Source: UBA6144 sp964399165
GTDB lineage: Bacteria; Bdellovibrionota; Bacteriovoracia; Bacteriovoracales; Bacteriovoracaceae
Assembly: GCA_964399165.1 (NCBI GenBank)
Contig: CAYNPO010000011.1
Coordinates: forward strand, 46,250 to 110,249
Length of the DNA: 64,000 bases
Direction of reading: 5' to 3'
The notes under the pieces: model-generated
Databases searched by the model: none
What the model was told of the DNA's origin: nothing
What the model saw: the letters and a program-made list of their open reading frames with translations, nothing else
Shown: positions 7,691-15,528 of the stretch, in pieces
How positions within the stretch are numbered: the stretch's first letter is position 1
Layout of the letters: the number at the start of each line of letters is the position of its first letter
Position numbers and translations under genes: made by a program

Positions 7691-9604
7691 ATGCAGCCGC
7701 GTGCCGACAATTTTGGCCACTTCCCGGTGGTGCTGGTGAATCCACCCTTGGCGCCTTTGCGGCCCTCCCTGGGCCTTGGGCTGCTCAAGGCGGCAAACGA
7801 ACGGGCCGGGATCCCCACCCACGTCATCGAGGCGCAGATGCGCTTTGCCCGGCAGTTTGGCGTGAGGCGCTACCAACATTTGGCCAGCAACGCCACGGGC
7901 AGCGCCTTGTTGGTGGAATGGCTCTTCGCCCGCATCGCTTTTGGCTATTCTCCTGGCTCACCGCTGACGGAGGGGGAGTGGCTGCGGGGCCCGGACGTGG
8001 GGGCACACGTTGAAATACTCGGACTCTCCCCCAGCGTGCGCACTTTAGAGGAAGCCTTGCGCGACATGGAGGAGCGGCACCGGGATTTTTTCCAGGCGTT
8101 TCTCGACGGCCTGGTGGACCAAGTGGTGGCATCGGGGGCCAAGGTCTTGGGGGCTTCTTCGACCTTCGAGCAGACCACCGCCGCTTTGGCCCTTTTTCGC
8201 ACGGCCAAGGCGCGTGGAGAGATCACCACCGTACTGGGAGGCTACAACTGTGAAGGCTACGCCGGACGGGTGCTGGCCCGGCAGTGCGCGGATTTGGATA
8301 TCGCTTTCTCGGGCGAGGCGGACGTGTTGTTTCCCCGCATGTGCCAGGAGATTTTAGAGCATGGCCGGGTGGAAGGCATTCGCGCGGCCGGCAGGGTGGC
8401 CTGGACGCGGGCCAACTCCGTGGGGCCCAGGCCAGCGCAGCCTTTGCGTGCCTCCGTGGAAAACCTGGATGGGTTGCCGCTCCCTGATTATGGGCCCGCC
8501 TTGGCCGACTACCGTGAGGCCGGCCTGGGAGAAGCCTTGGGGCCGCCCGCGGTGCCTTTTGAAACGTCTCGGGGATGCTGGTGGGGGCAGAAGCTCCAAT
8601 GCAAGTTCTGTGGCCTTTCGGACGCGGCCTTGCGTTACCGGCAAAAAACCCCGGATCGGGCCGTGGTCGAGGTGGCCGAGCTTTCCCGCTTGCACGGAGT
8701 GGAGGACTTCATCGCCACCGACCTGATCATGCCCACCGACTTCGTGGGCCCCTTCCTCGAGCGGTTGGAAGGCTTGCCGGGCAGACCCACCTTCTTCTAC
8801 GAGACGAAATCCAATCTGGGTTTTGAAAAGATGCGCCGCTTGGCCCGCGCCGGGGTCAACCGGCTGCAGCCGGGCATCGAGGCGCTGGACGATGGCATTC
8901 TCAGGGAAATCAACAAGGGCGCCCGGGCGCTTCAGAACATTGCCCTGCTCAAGCACGCCGCCCGCCTCAAGGTCTGGGCCTATTGGAACGTCCTGCTGGG
9001 CTTTCCGGGCGTGTCCAAAGAACAGGACCTGGCCCAGCTGGAGGTGTTCCCGGCCCTCTACCACCTCCAGCCTCCCATGTACGTCAATCCCGTGCGCTTT
9101 GACCGCGACAGCGTCTACCACCGGCGTCCCGGCGACCATGGCCTGCGCCTGGAGCCCGCCTGGGGATACCGGTTGGTTTATCCTTTCCCCGACGAGGACT
9201 TGGAGGATTTCGCCTATTACTTCACCGATCGCGAGCATGAACGCACCTACTCCGATCCCGCATTCCTACGTCCCTTCCAGGAGAAGCACCGGGAGTGGAG
9301 CCGCAGCTACCTCCGTGGGGCCGCGCTCACTTACGCGTTGGAGGAAGGACAGCTGGTAGTCACCGACAGCCGCGGTGATGCCCGACCCAAGACGAGCCAG
9401 TGGGATCCACGGGTCGGAGCACTGCTGGATTTGGCCAACGATCCCACGTCCGTCGGGGAATTCGCGCTCGGGGCGCAGCGCTTGGGATTTTCCCAGGAAG
9501 GCGCGGAGGCGTTGTTGCAGGATTTGGCAAGAGAGGCGCTGGTGCTGCGCCGAGATGGTCAGGTGCTGTCCTTGGCCATACCTAGGGCACCGGTCGAGGC
9601 CTAG
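7691..9604 (+). CDS. RiPP maturation radical SAM protein, cobalamin-type (putative C-methyltransferase)
   Basis: A 637-residue protein (from ATG 7691) that closely fits the 'RiPP maturation radical SAM protein 1' type. It opens with VVLVNPPLAPL then RPSLGLGLLKAA, has a B12-binding-like N-terminal half, and then the variant cluster motif C296-x7-C304-x2-C307 in GCWWGQKLQCKFCGL, which replaces the usual CxxxCxxC. A GIEALDDGILREINKG barrel segment follows. The C-terminal 100 residues look like a small winged-helix or RRE-like tail. Relatives use SAM and cobalamin to methylate unactivated carbons of peptides. ATG 7625, with AGGGA upstream, is an alternative start adding 22 residues. The 3' end overlaps the convergent RRE gene by 4 bp. 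Confidence 0.88.
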   Translation: MQPRADNFGHFPVVLVNPPLAPLRPSLGLGLLKAANERAGIPTHVIEAQMRFARQFGVRRYQHLASNATGSALLVEWLFARIAFGYSPGSPLTEGEWLRGPDVGAHVEILGLSPSVRTLEEALRDMEERHRDFFQAFLDGLVDQVVASGAKVLGASSTFEQTTAALALFRTAKARGEITTVLGGYNCEGYAGRVLARQCADLDIAFSGEADVLFPRMCQEILEHGRVEGIRAAGRVAWTRANSVGPRPAQPLRASVENLDGLPLPDYGPALADYREAGLGEALGPPAVPFETSRGCWWGQKLQCKFCGLSDAALRYRQKTPDRAVVEVAELSRLHGVEDFIATDLIMPTDFVGPFLERLEGLPGRPTFFYETKSNLGFEKMRRLARAGVNRLQPGIEALDDGILREINKGARALQNIALLKHAARLKVWAYWNVLLGFPGVSKEQDLAQLEVFPALYHLQPPMYVNPVRFDRDSVYHRRPGDHGLRLEPAWGYRLVYPFPDEDLEDFAYYFTDREHERTYSDPAFLRPFQEKHREWSRSYLRGAALTYALEEGQLVVTDSRGDARPKTSQWDPRVGALLDLANDPTSVGEFALGAQRLGFSQEGAEALLQDLAREALVLRRDGQVLSLAIPRAPVEA

Positions 9605-9876
9605 CGGCGGATCAGGTCCAGTTGCAGCAGGTCTTTCAAGAAGGCCTCTGCCTTGGGCGCCAATCCGCGCTCCTCCAACCCCAGTTCACGTAGCCCTTGA
9701 AGGGCGGTTTTGCCCTGGCTGAGTTGCAGGAACAGTTTGGCGGCGATGCCGTCGATCTCGGAGATTTCACCGGTTTCCATGTCCATCACCAGAAGACGCG
9801 AGTTCTGCGGGTCCATGCTCCGGTGGACAACATGGCCAGTGGAGAAAACGCGATCCAGCAGTTCGTCGTTAGGCAT
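9601..9876 (-). CDS. PqqD-like RiPP recognition element protein (RRE 2)
   Basis: A 91-residue protein with a clear PqqD pattern: strands in RLLVMDMETGEISEIDG, then IAAKLFLQLSQGKTALQGL (helix after the 'N/DG' turn), and a C-terminal helix FLKDLLQLDLIRR. It is expected to bind the leader of a precursor peptide and deliver it to the YcaO or radical SAM enzyme. It is the last gene of the minus-strand run YcaO, glycosyltransferase, RRE. It also has its own promoter, so it may be made in excess over the enzymes. It differs strongly from RRE 1 at 2820, so the two may serve different enzymes. Confidence 0.8.
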   Translation of the reverse strand: MPNDELLDRVFSTGHVVHRSMDPQNSRLLVMDMETGEISEIDGIAAKLFLQLSQGKTALQGLRELGLEERGLAPKAEAFLKDLLQLDLIRR

Positions 9877-9882
9877 GAGACC

Positions 9883-9911
9883 ATGCTAAAGACGTTTGAA
9901 CGGATGGTCAA
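9883..9911 (-). promoter_or_regulatory. Promoter giving a leaderless RRE 2 transcript
   Basis: On the minus strand TTGACC (9911-9906, 5 of 6 to consensus), 17 nt, then TAGCAT (9888-9883), then GGTCTC and the ATG at 9876. The spacing is ideal and the predicted start falls on the ATG. There is no Shine-Dalgarno sequence. This is the best supported of the leaderless-type promoters in the window. Confidence 0.6.
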
Positions 9912-10975
9912 AGCCCGAAGGCTATTCTCAGGCGCCGCTCCACTGCGGAAGAGGAGAATCGCTCCCGGGCCCAGCGCCGCTGCTCGGCCGTGGAACGAGG
10001 ACGTGCCAACCAAGGCATATGGCCCTCCAGCTCTTGCTCGCTGGCCGCGATGCTGAGCCGGCGGGTGAGGGGCGCCTCCAGGAAGAGCTTGTGGCCACCC
10101 CAGTCCGTGACCAGGGCAGGAAGTCCCATGGCCATGGCCTCGGCCACCGCCAGGCCGAACTCCTCGTATTGGAATGTGGACGTACTGACCACGGCGTCCA
10201 CCTCACCTAAGAGTTTCGTGAGGCGCGCTGGAGAATGGAACGGCATGACCTTGAGTCCGGGTGTGGGCCGAGCGAGGGCGCGCAGGAGGCGTTCATGGCG
10301 CCGCATGGCCCTGGCCCTTCCGCCCGCCGCCACGTCCAGCGCCGCGTCTGGCGCGCCCACCAGCCACAGCTCGGCGCCATCCGCCGGGCGCCGCGCCCAC
10401 CACTCCAGCAATCGCAGCACGCCTTTGTCGGCGTTGAGGCGGCCTACATAGGCTAAGCGCGGAGGGGGGCCGCGCCTGCGGCGGGCAAGCGGTGCTTCAA
10501 AAAACAACTCGCGCACAGGGAAGGGGAGTAGCTGCGCGCTGTGGGAGGTGAGGGTGTGGTCCACGGGGTCCTTCACCAGGTGGGAGGCCGCATAGAGCGA
10601 CAGCTGGAAACCTGCTAATCCCGACTCCATCTGCCGCAACTCTTCCAGTCGGTCCAACACGTCCGCGAAAAGGTGCAGGTGGAATCGGGCCTTGCCTGGC
10701 TCTAGCCAAGCGGCCAGGAAGGACAAGGCTCCGTAGGGCACGGTGTGTTCCAATGCCACCACGTGGACGACTCCGGTGTGCCGCCGGATCATTTTCACCA
10801 CGGCCGCCAGTTCTTTCTGCGCTTCCCTGGAGTCGGGCAGGATCACGATGCGCACCCGTGCGCCGCGGGCCCGCCACGAAAGGTAAATGGAGCGCCAAAT
10901 GGCCGTGACTTGGCGGGTGGAGGGCCAGGGATCCCGTCGCGAGCGCAGCAAAACGATGAGAGGGGGCTTCAGCAC
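9908..10975 (-). CDS. Glycosyltransferase, GT4 family
   Basis: A 355-residue protein of the two-domain GT-B type. Visible features are AYVGRLNADKGVLRLLEWW at the start of the nucleotide-sugar domain, ELWLVGAP, and the donor-binding EX7E motif in EEFGLAVAEAMAMGLPALV followed by WGGHKLFLE. These retaining enzymes move a sugar from an activated donor to an acceptor. It starts at GTG overlapping the YcaO stop by 7 bp, so the two are translationally coupled. It therefore probably glycosylates the YcaO-modified peptide. The donor and acceptor cannot be read from the sequence. Confidence 0.85.
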   Translation of the reverse strand: MLKPPLIVLLRSRRDPWPSTRQVTAIWRSIYLSWRARGARVRIVILPDSREAQKELAAVVKMIRRHTGVVHVVALEHTVPYGALSFLAAWLEPGKARFHLHLFADVLDRLEELRQMESGLAGFQLSLYAASHLVKDPVDHTLTSHSAQLLPFPVRELFFEAPLARRRRGPPPRLAYVGRLNADKGVLRLLEWWARRPADGAELWLVGAPDAALDVAAGGRARAMRRHERLLRALARPTPGLKVMPFHSPARLTKLLGEVDAVVSTSTFQYEEFGLAVAEAMAMGLPALVTDWGGHKLFLEAPLTRRLSIAASEQELEGHMPWLARPRSTAEQRRWARERFSSSAVERRLRIAFGL

Positions 10976-12159
10976 AAAGGATGGGGATGAGGGTTAAGGG
11001 GAAGGCCCCGCAGTGCGGGCGCGCCCCAGTTGCGGTGGCGATGGCGGAAGTCCAGCCCCACCAGCCCGGGGGCGAAGGCTTTGGCGACGTGGATACCGCG
11101 TCCCAGGGGAGTGGGCATGTCCACGACGAAGATGGCCTGGCCGGCGGCGCGCAAAGCCGCCTTGAGTTCCGCTGCCGTCGCGGACGCCGGGGCATCCCAC
11201 CGGCGTGGACGGGCCGAGGTCAGAAGGCGCGTGGGGGCGGAGTTGCGAGGATCCATGCCATAGTAGTAATGGCGGTCCTCGCTCTTAAAAAGTCCCCGCT
11301 CGGGGTCCAGCTGGGCCAGGTCCAGGGGATTGGTGCGCGGATGATCGTGGTGGAGGAGGAAGGCCAGGGCCTCCAGGAAACTTTTGCGTAAGGCAGTGGC
11401 CGGATCCAAGTCGGCCCCAAGACCCAGCACGAAGAAATGAGGGCGTCGCCGGCGCAGCACCGTGCCCGCCACGTGGATGGGCCACTTAGTGGGGAAGTGG
11501 AGGGCGCAGTAAGACATTTCCCGGCGCTCGAGTTCGCGCGAGCAGGCACTGGGCAACTTTGGCAATCCCTCCAATCGCCAGCGCACCGGCGCTCGGGCGG
11601 ACCACCAATGTTCAAGGAAGGCGTCCCGTTCCAACAGCTCCGCCACCGCGCGCGCCCGCGCCGCCGCGGCGGTGGGGGCCGCGGCCCAGCCATTGGAAGA
11701 ATCGTGGACGTAGAAAGGGGCCTTGGGATTGCTCAGGCAAAATTCCGGCACCCAAGTGGGAGCGCCCGATGTCCAGTCTAGGGCGCGGATCCACGCCACG
11801 TCGCCGGGACGCTCCAGGGCCCGGCACTCAGGCCAGGTGGAGAGTTGCTCATGGGAGAACCAACGGTAACCGCGCCATACCTTGTGGACCTGTGCTTTCT
11901 CCACTTCGCTCCAAGGACGGCAGCGCTCGGCCAGTGTGCGGGGAGCCAGGGCGAAGGCCAAGCGCTCCAGGGCCTCGCCTTTGGCCTTGGCGCGGGCGCG
12001 GACGGGATTTTCATCATGGCCCCAACCTACCAGGCGTTTGCCCTGGGACGCGGCTTCCGCCGAGTAACAGTAAATGCCCGCCGCATGCAAAACTCGGCGG
12101 GCGCGAGGAGAAGCCTGCCTTGCTGGCGTCGCTGGCGTTGTGGCACGATGGGAGGGCAT
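10969..12159 (-). CDS. YcaO-domain protein, azoline-type (PxPxP C-terminus)
   Basis: A 396-residue YcaO enzyme. The ATP/Mg-binding segments of the family are recognisable: KAKGEALERLAFALAP (the EALER helix), RAVAELLERDAFLEHWW, and TALRKSFLEALAFLLHH. The protein ends in PLNPHPHPLC, giving PxPxP at residues 390-394, a C-terminal feature associated with azoline-forming YcaO cyclodehydratases. YcaO enzymes activate a backbone amide with ATP to make azolines, thioamides or amidines. No E1-like or ocin-ThiF partner is encoded nearby, so the stand-alone RRE proteins probably supply leader binding. It heads the minus-strand unit that continues with the glycosyltransferase and RRE 2. Confidence 0.88.
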   Translation of the reverse strand: MPSHRATTPATPARQASPRARRVLHAAGIYCYSAEAASQGKRLVGWGHDENPVRARAKAKGEALERLAFALAPRTLAERCRPWSEVEKAQVHKVWRGYRWFSHEQLSTWPECRALERPGDVAWIRALDWTSGAPTWVPEFCLSNPKAPFYVHDSSNGWAAAPTAAAARARAVAELLERDAFLEHWWSARAPVRWRLEGLPKLPSACSRELERREMSYCALHFPTKWPIHVAGTVLRRRRPHFFVLGLGADLDPATALRKSFLEALAFLLHHDHPRTNPLDLAQLDPERGLFKSEDRHYYYGMDPRNSAPTRLLTSARPRRWDAPASATAAELKAALRAAGQAIFVVDMPTPLGRGIHVAKAFAPGLVGLDFRHRHRNWGAPALRGLPLNPHPHPLC

Positions 12160-12198
12160 GTTGGGACTTTTTACCAGAGTAACTGAGGAAGGGGCAAG

Positions 12199-12810
12199 AT
12201 GAACGCCGTCGGCCCCTTATGCCACCCTCTAGGGCGCTCCCATCCTTTGGAGGGGGAAATGCGCGAAGCCGCCTGGTGCGCTTTCCAGTCATGGGAGAGG
12301 CCCGCCAACCCCGTTCCCCACGAGATCCCCCTCATGCACCTCAAGGATTACGCCATCGCGCCCATGGCGCGCGCACCTCATAACCAGTGGCATCGGGATT
12401 GCGCCCCGGTGCCCTCCCCCTACATGCGGTCGTGTTTTGCGGCCTGGTTGCTGGACATGCGCGGAGAAGGGTGGGCCTTCTCCCTGGTTCGGCTGACGCT
12501 CTTGCCGCCGGGAAGCCAGCTGGAGTTCCATGTGGACGAGTCGCCCTATCCCGCTGACGGCTACCGGCTGCACCTTCCCCTGGCCACACATCCCTCCTGC
12601 ACCTTGGATTGGCGAGTGGGTGGCCGGGTTCATAGCCGGCACCTGCCTCTAGACGGCGGCCCCGCGCTGGTGCGGGTGGATGTGCCCCATCGGGCCACCA
12701 ATCCTTCCGGTGAATGGCGGATCCATTTGCTGGCGGCCATCGCCGCTTGGCCCCCGGCCCTGCGCTGGATGGGCGATTCGCTGCAGCCGGTGGTGGGGGA
12801 CGACTCTTAG
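12199..12810 (+). CDS. Aspartyl/asparaginyl beta-hydroxylase-like 2OG oxygenase
   Basis: A 203-residue protein, divergent from the YcaO gene. The C-terminal half shows the cupin-type pattern of the AspH family: HxD-like FHVDESPYPADGYRLHLPLA (iron ligands plus the RLH strand), then VDVPHRATNPSGEWRIHLL with the distal His, the 'HxxxN' turn and the Arg that binds 2-oxoglutarate. Members hydroxylate Asp, Asn or related residues in peptides and proteins. ATG 12199 has a Shine-Dalgarno sequence (GGGGCAAG). It is the second Fe(II)/2OG enzyme of the locus, of a different subfamily from the one at 2089. The 3' end overlaps the convergent gene by 4 bp. Confidence 0.75.
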   Translation: MNAVGPLCHPLGRSHPLEGEMREAAWCAFQSWERPANPVPHEIPLMHLKDYAIAPMARAPHNQWHRDCAPVPSPYMRSCFAAWLLDMRGEGWAFSLVRLTLLPPGSQLEFHVDESPYPADGYRLHLPLATHPSCTLDWRVGGRVHSRHLPLDGGPALVRVDVPHRATNPSGEWRIHLLAAIAAWPPALRWMGDSLQPVVGDDS

Positions 12811-13169
12811 CCGCGGGATTTAACCTGCCCGAAGAATCCGTCGAACAGTCCCCCCATGGATTTATGCAAGGGTGATCCTTCCGGCAACAGGAGCGCCGCC
12901 AGTTGGGCCCGTAGTTGCGCGTTCGCCTCGCGCTGGAGAGGGATGAGCGCATCTCCCTGGGGATAGTCGCGCAAGACCGGGACGCGCTGGGCGAGGAGCT
13001 TGGCCACCTTCTCCAACCTGGTGTGGTCATATTGCAAGAAGGCGAGGTTCTCACCTCCCAAATTCTTGGGACCCTTGTCCACCGGGGGAGTATCCTCGAC
13101 CTGACTAAGGAATTCCTCGAAGCCCTTGAGGTCGTCGGCGCTGGCCTGGAGGAGCTTCTTTTTATCCAC
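12807..13169 (-). CDS. Hypothetical protein, 120 aa
   Basis: A small soluble protein rich in Lys, Leu and Gln, predicted to be almost all helix, without signal peptide. I recognise no family. Its ATG overlaps the end of the upstream gene (13162-13668) by 8 bp, so the two are surely co-expressed and may act together. It converges with the AspH-like gene, overlapping by 4 bp. Confidence 0.65.
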   Translation of the reverse strand: MDKKKLLQASADDLKGFEEFLSQVEDTPPVDKGPKNLGGENLAFLQYDHTRLEKVAKLLAQRVPVLRDYPQGDALIPLQREANAQLRAQLAALLLPEGSPLHKSMGGLFDGFFGQVKSRG

Positions 13170-13668
13170 GGGTCCCTCCCACGCGTTTTTTTAGCCTGTC
13201 GATCAGCCCTTGGTAGAAAGCCGCCTCTTGGGCCAGGCCCCACAGCTCCCGGTGTTGTTCTCCGTAGCGTGCCAGGGCGGCGTCCACCTGGCGCGGATCG
13301 GTGTTCTGGATTTGTTGCTGGAGGAGGCGGTTGCCGCGGGAGACTTCCGCCTCGCGCACGGTGGTTTTGCCTTCCTTCTGATGGAAAAAACGCGGGAGGG
13401 CCTGGACATCCGGCACCACCGGCACGACTCCCAGGGCCTCGCCGTGGTCGGCGACCAAGTATACGGGGTAGGGAAAGCGCCAGGAGACGCGGCCCTCGGA
13501 GAACCAGTTCTCCACCAGGCCGATCACCTCGCGCTGCTGGTCCGGGCCCAGGTGTTTGATCACCAGCGCCACCGGGGCGCGGAGGTTCATGTCTGGCTTG
13601 AGCGCGGCCGTGACGTGCTCCAGCTGTTCGCTCTCAATCGTGACGAGTTGGTAGATGGGCAGATTCAT
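13162..13668 (-). CDS. Hypothetical protein, 168 aa
   Basis: A soluble protein with an alpha/beta N-terminal half (residues 1-110, including ALVIKHLGPDQQREVIGLV and FPYPVYLVADHGEALG) and a helical, charged C-terminal half. No named domain was recognised. It is the first gene of a two-gene minus-strand unit with the 120-aa protein. TTAAAT lies 6 nt before the ATG in an AT-rich stretch, a weak version of the leaderless promoter layout. It is divergent from the gene at 13735. Confidence 0.65.
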   Translation of the reverse strand: MNLPIYQLVTIESEQLEHVTAALKPDMNLRAPVALVIKHLGPDQQREVIGLVENWFSEGRVSWRFPYPVYLVADHGEALGVVPVVPDVQALPRFFHQKEGKTTVREAEVSRGNRLLQQQIQNTDPRQVDAALARYGEQHRELWGLAQEAAFYQGLIDRLKKRVGGTRG

Positions 13669-13734
13669 GCTTTAATTTAAGCAGACTCCGGGGGTTTCTC
13701 CCAGGAAGGAGCAACCGAGCGGGGACGTCGGACG

Positions 13735-14412
13735 ATGATGGTGCGCTTGCAAGCATTGGTGCTTCCGGAAGAGCTTATCCACCTGCTCAAGACCCCTTTG
13801 GGCTCCCTGGAATCCCCCGTGGGGCGCTTGTTGCAGGGTAGCCCGGGCCTGCGCTTGGTGCTGGAGCGCGCTTTCAGCGAGTTTCACGGCCCCAAGGTCG
13901 GCCTGGAGAAAGTCTTCAACACCCTTGGTTGGGCCCACTTCCGCGACCGCGTGACCTCGGTTTACCTTTTCAAGGCCATGAATGGGGTGTTCCCCGACAA
14001 AACCGACATGGATCTCTTGGAGGACATCCATCGCCTGGAGGCCCGCTTCGCGGACAAGGTGGTGACCGGATGCTCACGGCTTTTCCTCTTGGGCCTCTAT
14101 CTGCGCCTGCTGGCGATCCGTGGAGGGGAGGGAGCGGACTCATCGTTCTTGGCGGTGCCTGAAGGCGTCCAGCGGGCATTGGCCCTCACACAGGGGCGTT
14201 CAGACCGCCCGGACTGGCTCATTCTCTTGTGCTGGCACTTCGACGCTTTCCTGGGAACTGAATCCTTCATTTCCGCGCTGCGGGCGGGGCGGCCCTACGC
14301 CGAACTGTTCGCCACCCTGACCACCGCGCAACAAGAGTACTTCCTCGCCAACCTGCTCGCCTACGGTGCTTCCATCCGCGAGAGCGACCCCTTCCTTTAC
14401 GAGAGGATCTGA
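13735..14412 (+). CDS. Hypothetical protein upstream of a CpaF-like ATPase
   Basis: A 225-residue helical protein, no signal peptide, with several aromatic and Leu-rich helices (for example WLILLCWHFDAFLGTESF). No family was recognised. It ends 2 bp before the CpaF-like ATPase, so the two are probably one transcription unit. It may be an accessory or partner of that ATPase. No catalytic motif is visible. Confidence 0.6.
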   Translation: MMVRLQALVLPEELIHLLKTPLGSLESPVGRLLQGSPGLRLVLERAFSEFHGPKVGLEKVFNTLGWAHFRDRVTSVYLFKAMNGVFPDKTDMDLLEDIHRLEARFADKVVTGCSRLFLLGLYLRLLAIRGGEGADSSFLAVPEGVQRALALTQGRSDRPDWLILLCWHFDAFLGTESFISALRAGRPYAELFATLTTAQQEYFLANLLAYGASIRESDPFLYERI

Positions 14413-14414
14413 TC

Positions 14415-15461
14415 ATGGACGACAAAAACTCCGTATGGGCGCTCTTGAAGGACCTCGGGAAGAAGGCGGGTGTGACTGAAGTCATCATCAACAACCCTCA
14501 CAACGTGTTCGTGGAGCACCAAGGTACGTTGGTGAAGCTCAATGCCCAGCTCAAGCCTGCCGACCTGGAAGCTTTCGCCCAAGACGTGGCCGCCCACAAC
14601 CACAAATCCTTCGGCCCCGAGCATCCCTTGCTCGACGGCACCCTGCCGGACGGCAGCCGCATCAACATCGTCGCCCGGGAGTACGCGGGGGATGCCCCGG
14701 CCATCACCATCCGCCGCCACCTGAAGAACCTCAAAACCTTCGATGCCTCCCCCGGCCTATTCGGCTTGGACGGCCGTTGGGTGGAGGTACTCAAGGCCAT
14801 GGTGGCGGCGCGAACGAATATCGTGGTCTCCGGCGGCACGGGCGTGGGGAAGACGACCTTCCTCAACATGCTCCTGCAGGAAATCGATCCCATGCAAAGG
14901 GTGGTGACCATCGAGGACACCAAGGAACTCCACTTCCAGCTTCCCAACGTCGTCCGGCTGGAGACCCGGAACAGCAGCTTCACCGGTGGCGTGGCCCTTA
15001 CGGCGCGAGATTTGGTGAAGAATACCCTGCGCATGCGGCCCGATCGCATCATCGTGGGAGAGGTGCGGGGTGGGGAAGTCTTTGACCTCCTGCAGGCCAT
15101 GAACACCGGCCATGACGGCTCCATGGCGAGTGTGCATGCCAACTCGCCCGGCGAGTGCTTGGGACGGTTGGAAAATCTCTACCTCCTCGCTGGTTACGAC
15201 GTCCCCCTGAGGGCGATCCGCCAGCAAGTGGGGACCGCTGTAAACTTCGTCGTGCAGCTCAAGCGCGGTCGGGACGGCGAGCGGAAGGTGGCCCAGATCA
15301 CTGAACTCGCCGGCTTCGAAGGGGAACGGGTGCTCATGCAGGATTTGGGCGTGGCCAAGGACGGGCACCTGCAGTTCACCGGCATGGTCCCTAAATGCAT
15401 GGGCAAGTTGGTGGAGGCGGGGCTTCCCGCGGACTTCTTCTCCGGCGTCTTAGGTAGATAA
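14415..15461 (+). CDS. cpaF: CpaF/TadA-type secretion ATPase
   Basis: A 348-residue protein with the type II/IV secretion ATPase layout. The N-terminal domain contains VIINNPHNVFVEHQG and the DGSRINIV strand. The Walker A GGTGVGKTTFLNML is near residue 140, followed by an Asp box (VVTIEDTKELH), Walker B (RPDRIIVGEVRGGE) and the His box (TGHDGSMASVHAN). CpaF proteins power assembly of Flp/Tad pili as hexamers on the inner membrane. No other tad/flp genes are adjacent, so this is an orphan copy like those often seen in predatory and deltaproteobacterial genomes. Its N-terminus lacks the FHA domain found in some relatives. Confidence 0.88.
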   Translation: MDDKNSVWALLKDLGKKAGVTEVIINNPHNVFVEHQGTLVKLNAQLKPADLEAFAQDVAAHNHKSFGPEHPLLDGTLPDGSRINIVAREYAGDAPAITIRRHLKNLKTFDASPGLFGLDGRWVEVLKAMVAARTNIVVSGGTGVGKTTFLNMLLQEIDPMQRVVTIEDTKELHFQLPNVVRLETRNSSFTGGVALTARDLVKNTLRMRPDRIIVGEVRGGEVFDLLQAMNTGHDGSMASVHANSPGECLGRLENLYLLAGYDVPLRAIRQQVGTAVNFVVQLKRGRDGERKVAQITELAGFEGERVLMQDLGVAKDGHLQFTGMVPKCMGKLVEAGLPADFFSGVLGR

Positions 15462-15462
15462 T

Positions 15463-15496
15463 CCTTGGACGCATCCTCGGCGGAGCACGTCCAAGG
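15463..15496 (+). terminator. Hairpin after cpaF (possible terminator, no U tract)
   Basis: CCTTGGACG and CGTCCAAGG form a perfect 9-bp stem with a 16-nt loop immediately after the cpaF stop. There is no T run, so it may be a factor-assisted terminator or an mRNA end-stabilising hairpin. Confidence 0.4.
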
Positions 15497-15516
15497 ACGT
15501 CCGCCGGGCGCTCGGT

Positions 15517-15522
15517 TAGCAT
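15517..15522 (+). promoter_or_regulatory. -10-like TAGCAT 6 nt before ATG (possible leaderless start)
   Basis: TAGCAT followed by GCTTCC and then ATG 15529, with no Shine-Dalgarno sequence. It has the same hexamer and spacing as the RRE 2 promoter. A -35 is not clear (AGGACG at 17 nt). Confidence 0.4.
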
Positions 15523-15528
15523 GCTTCC

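Noticed and set aside
7414..8013. A plus-strand frame covering the precursor candidate and the start of the radical SAM gene
   Set aside because: It overlaps the radical SAM gene in another frame and its translation lacks any domain; codon use is poor.
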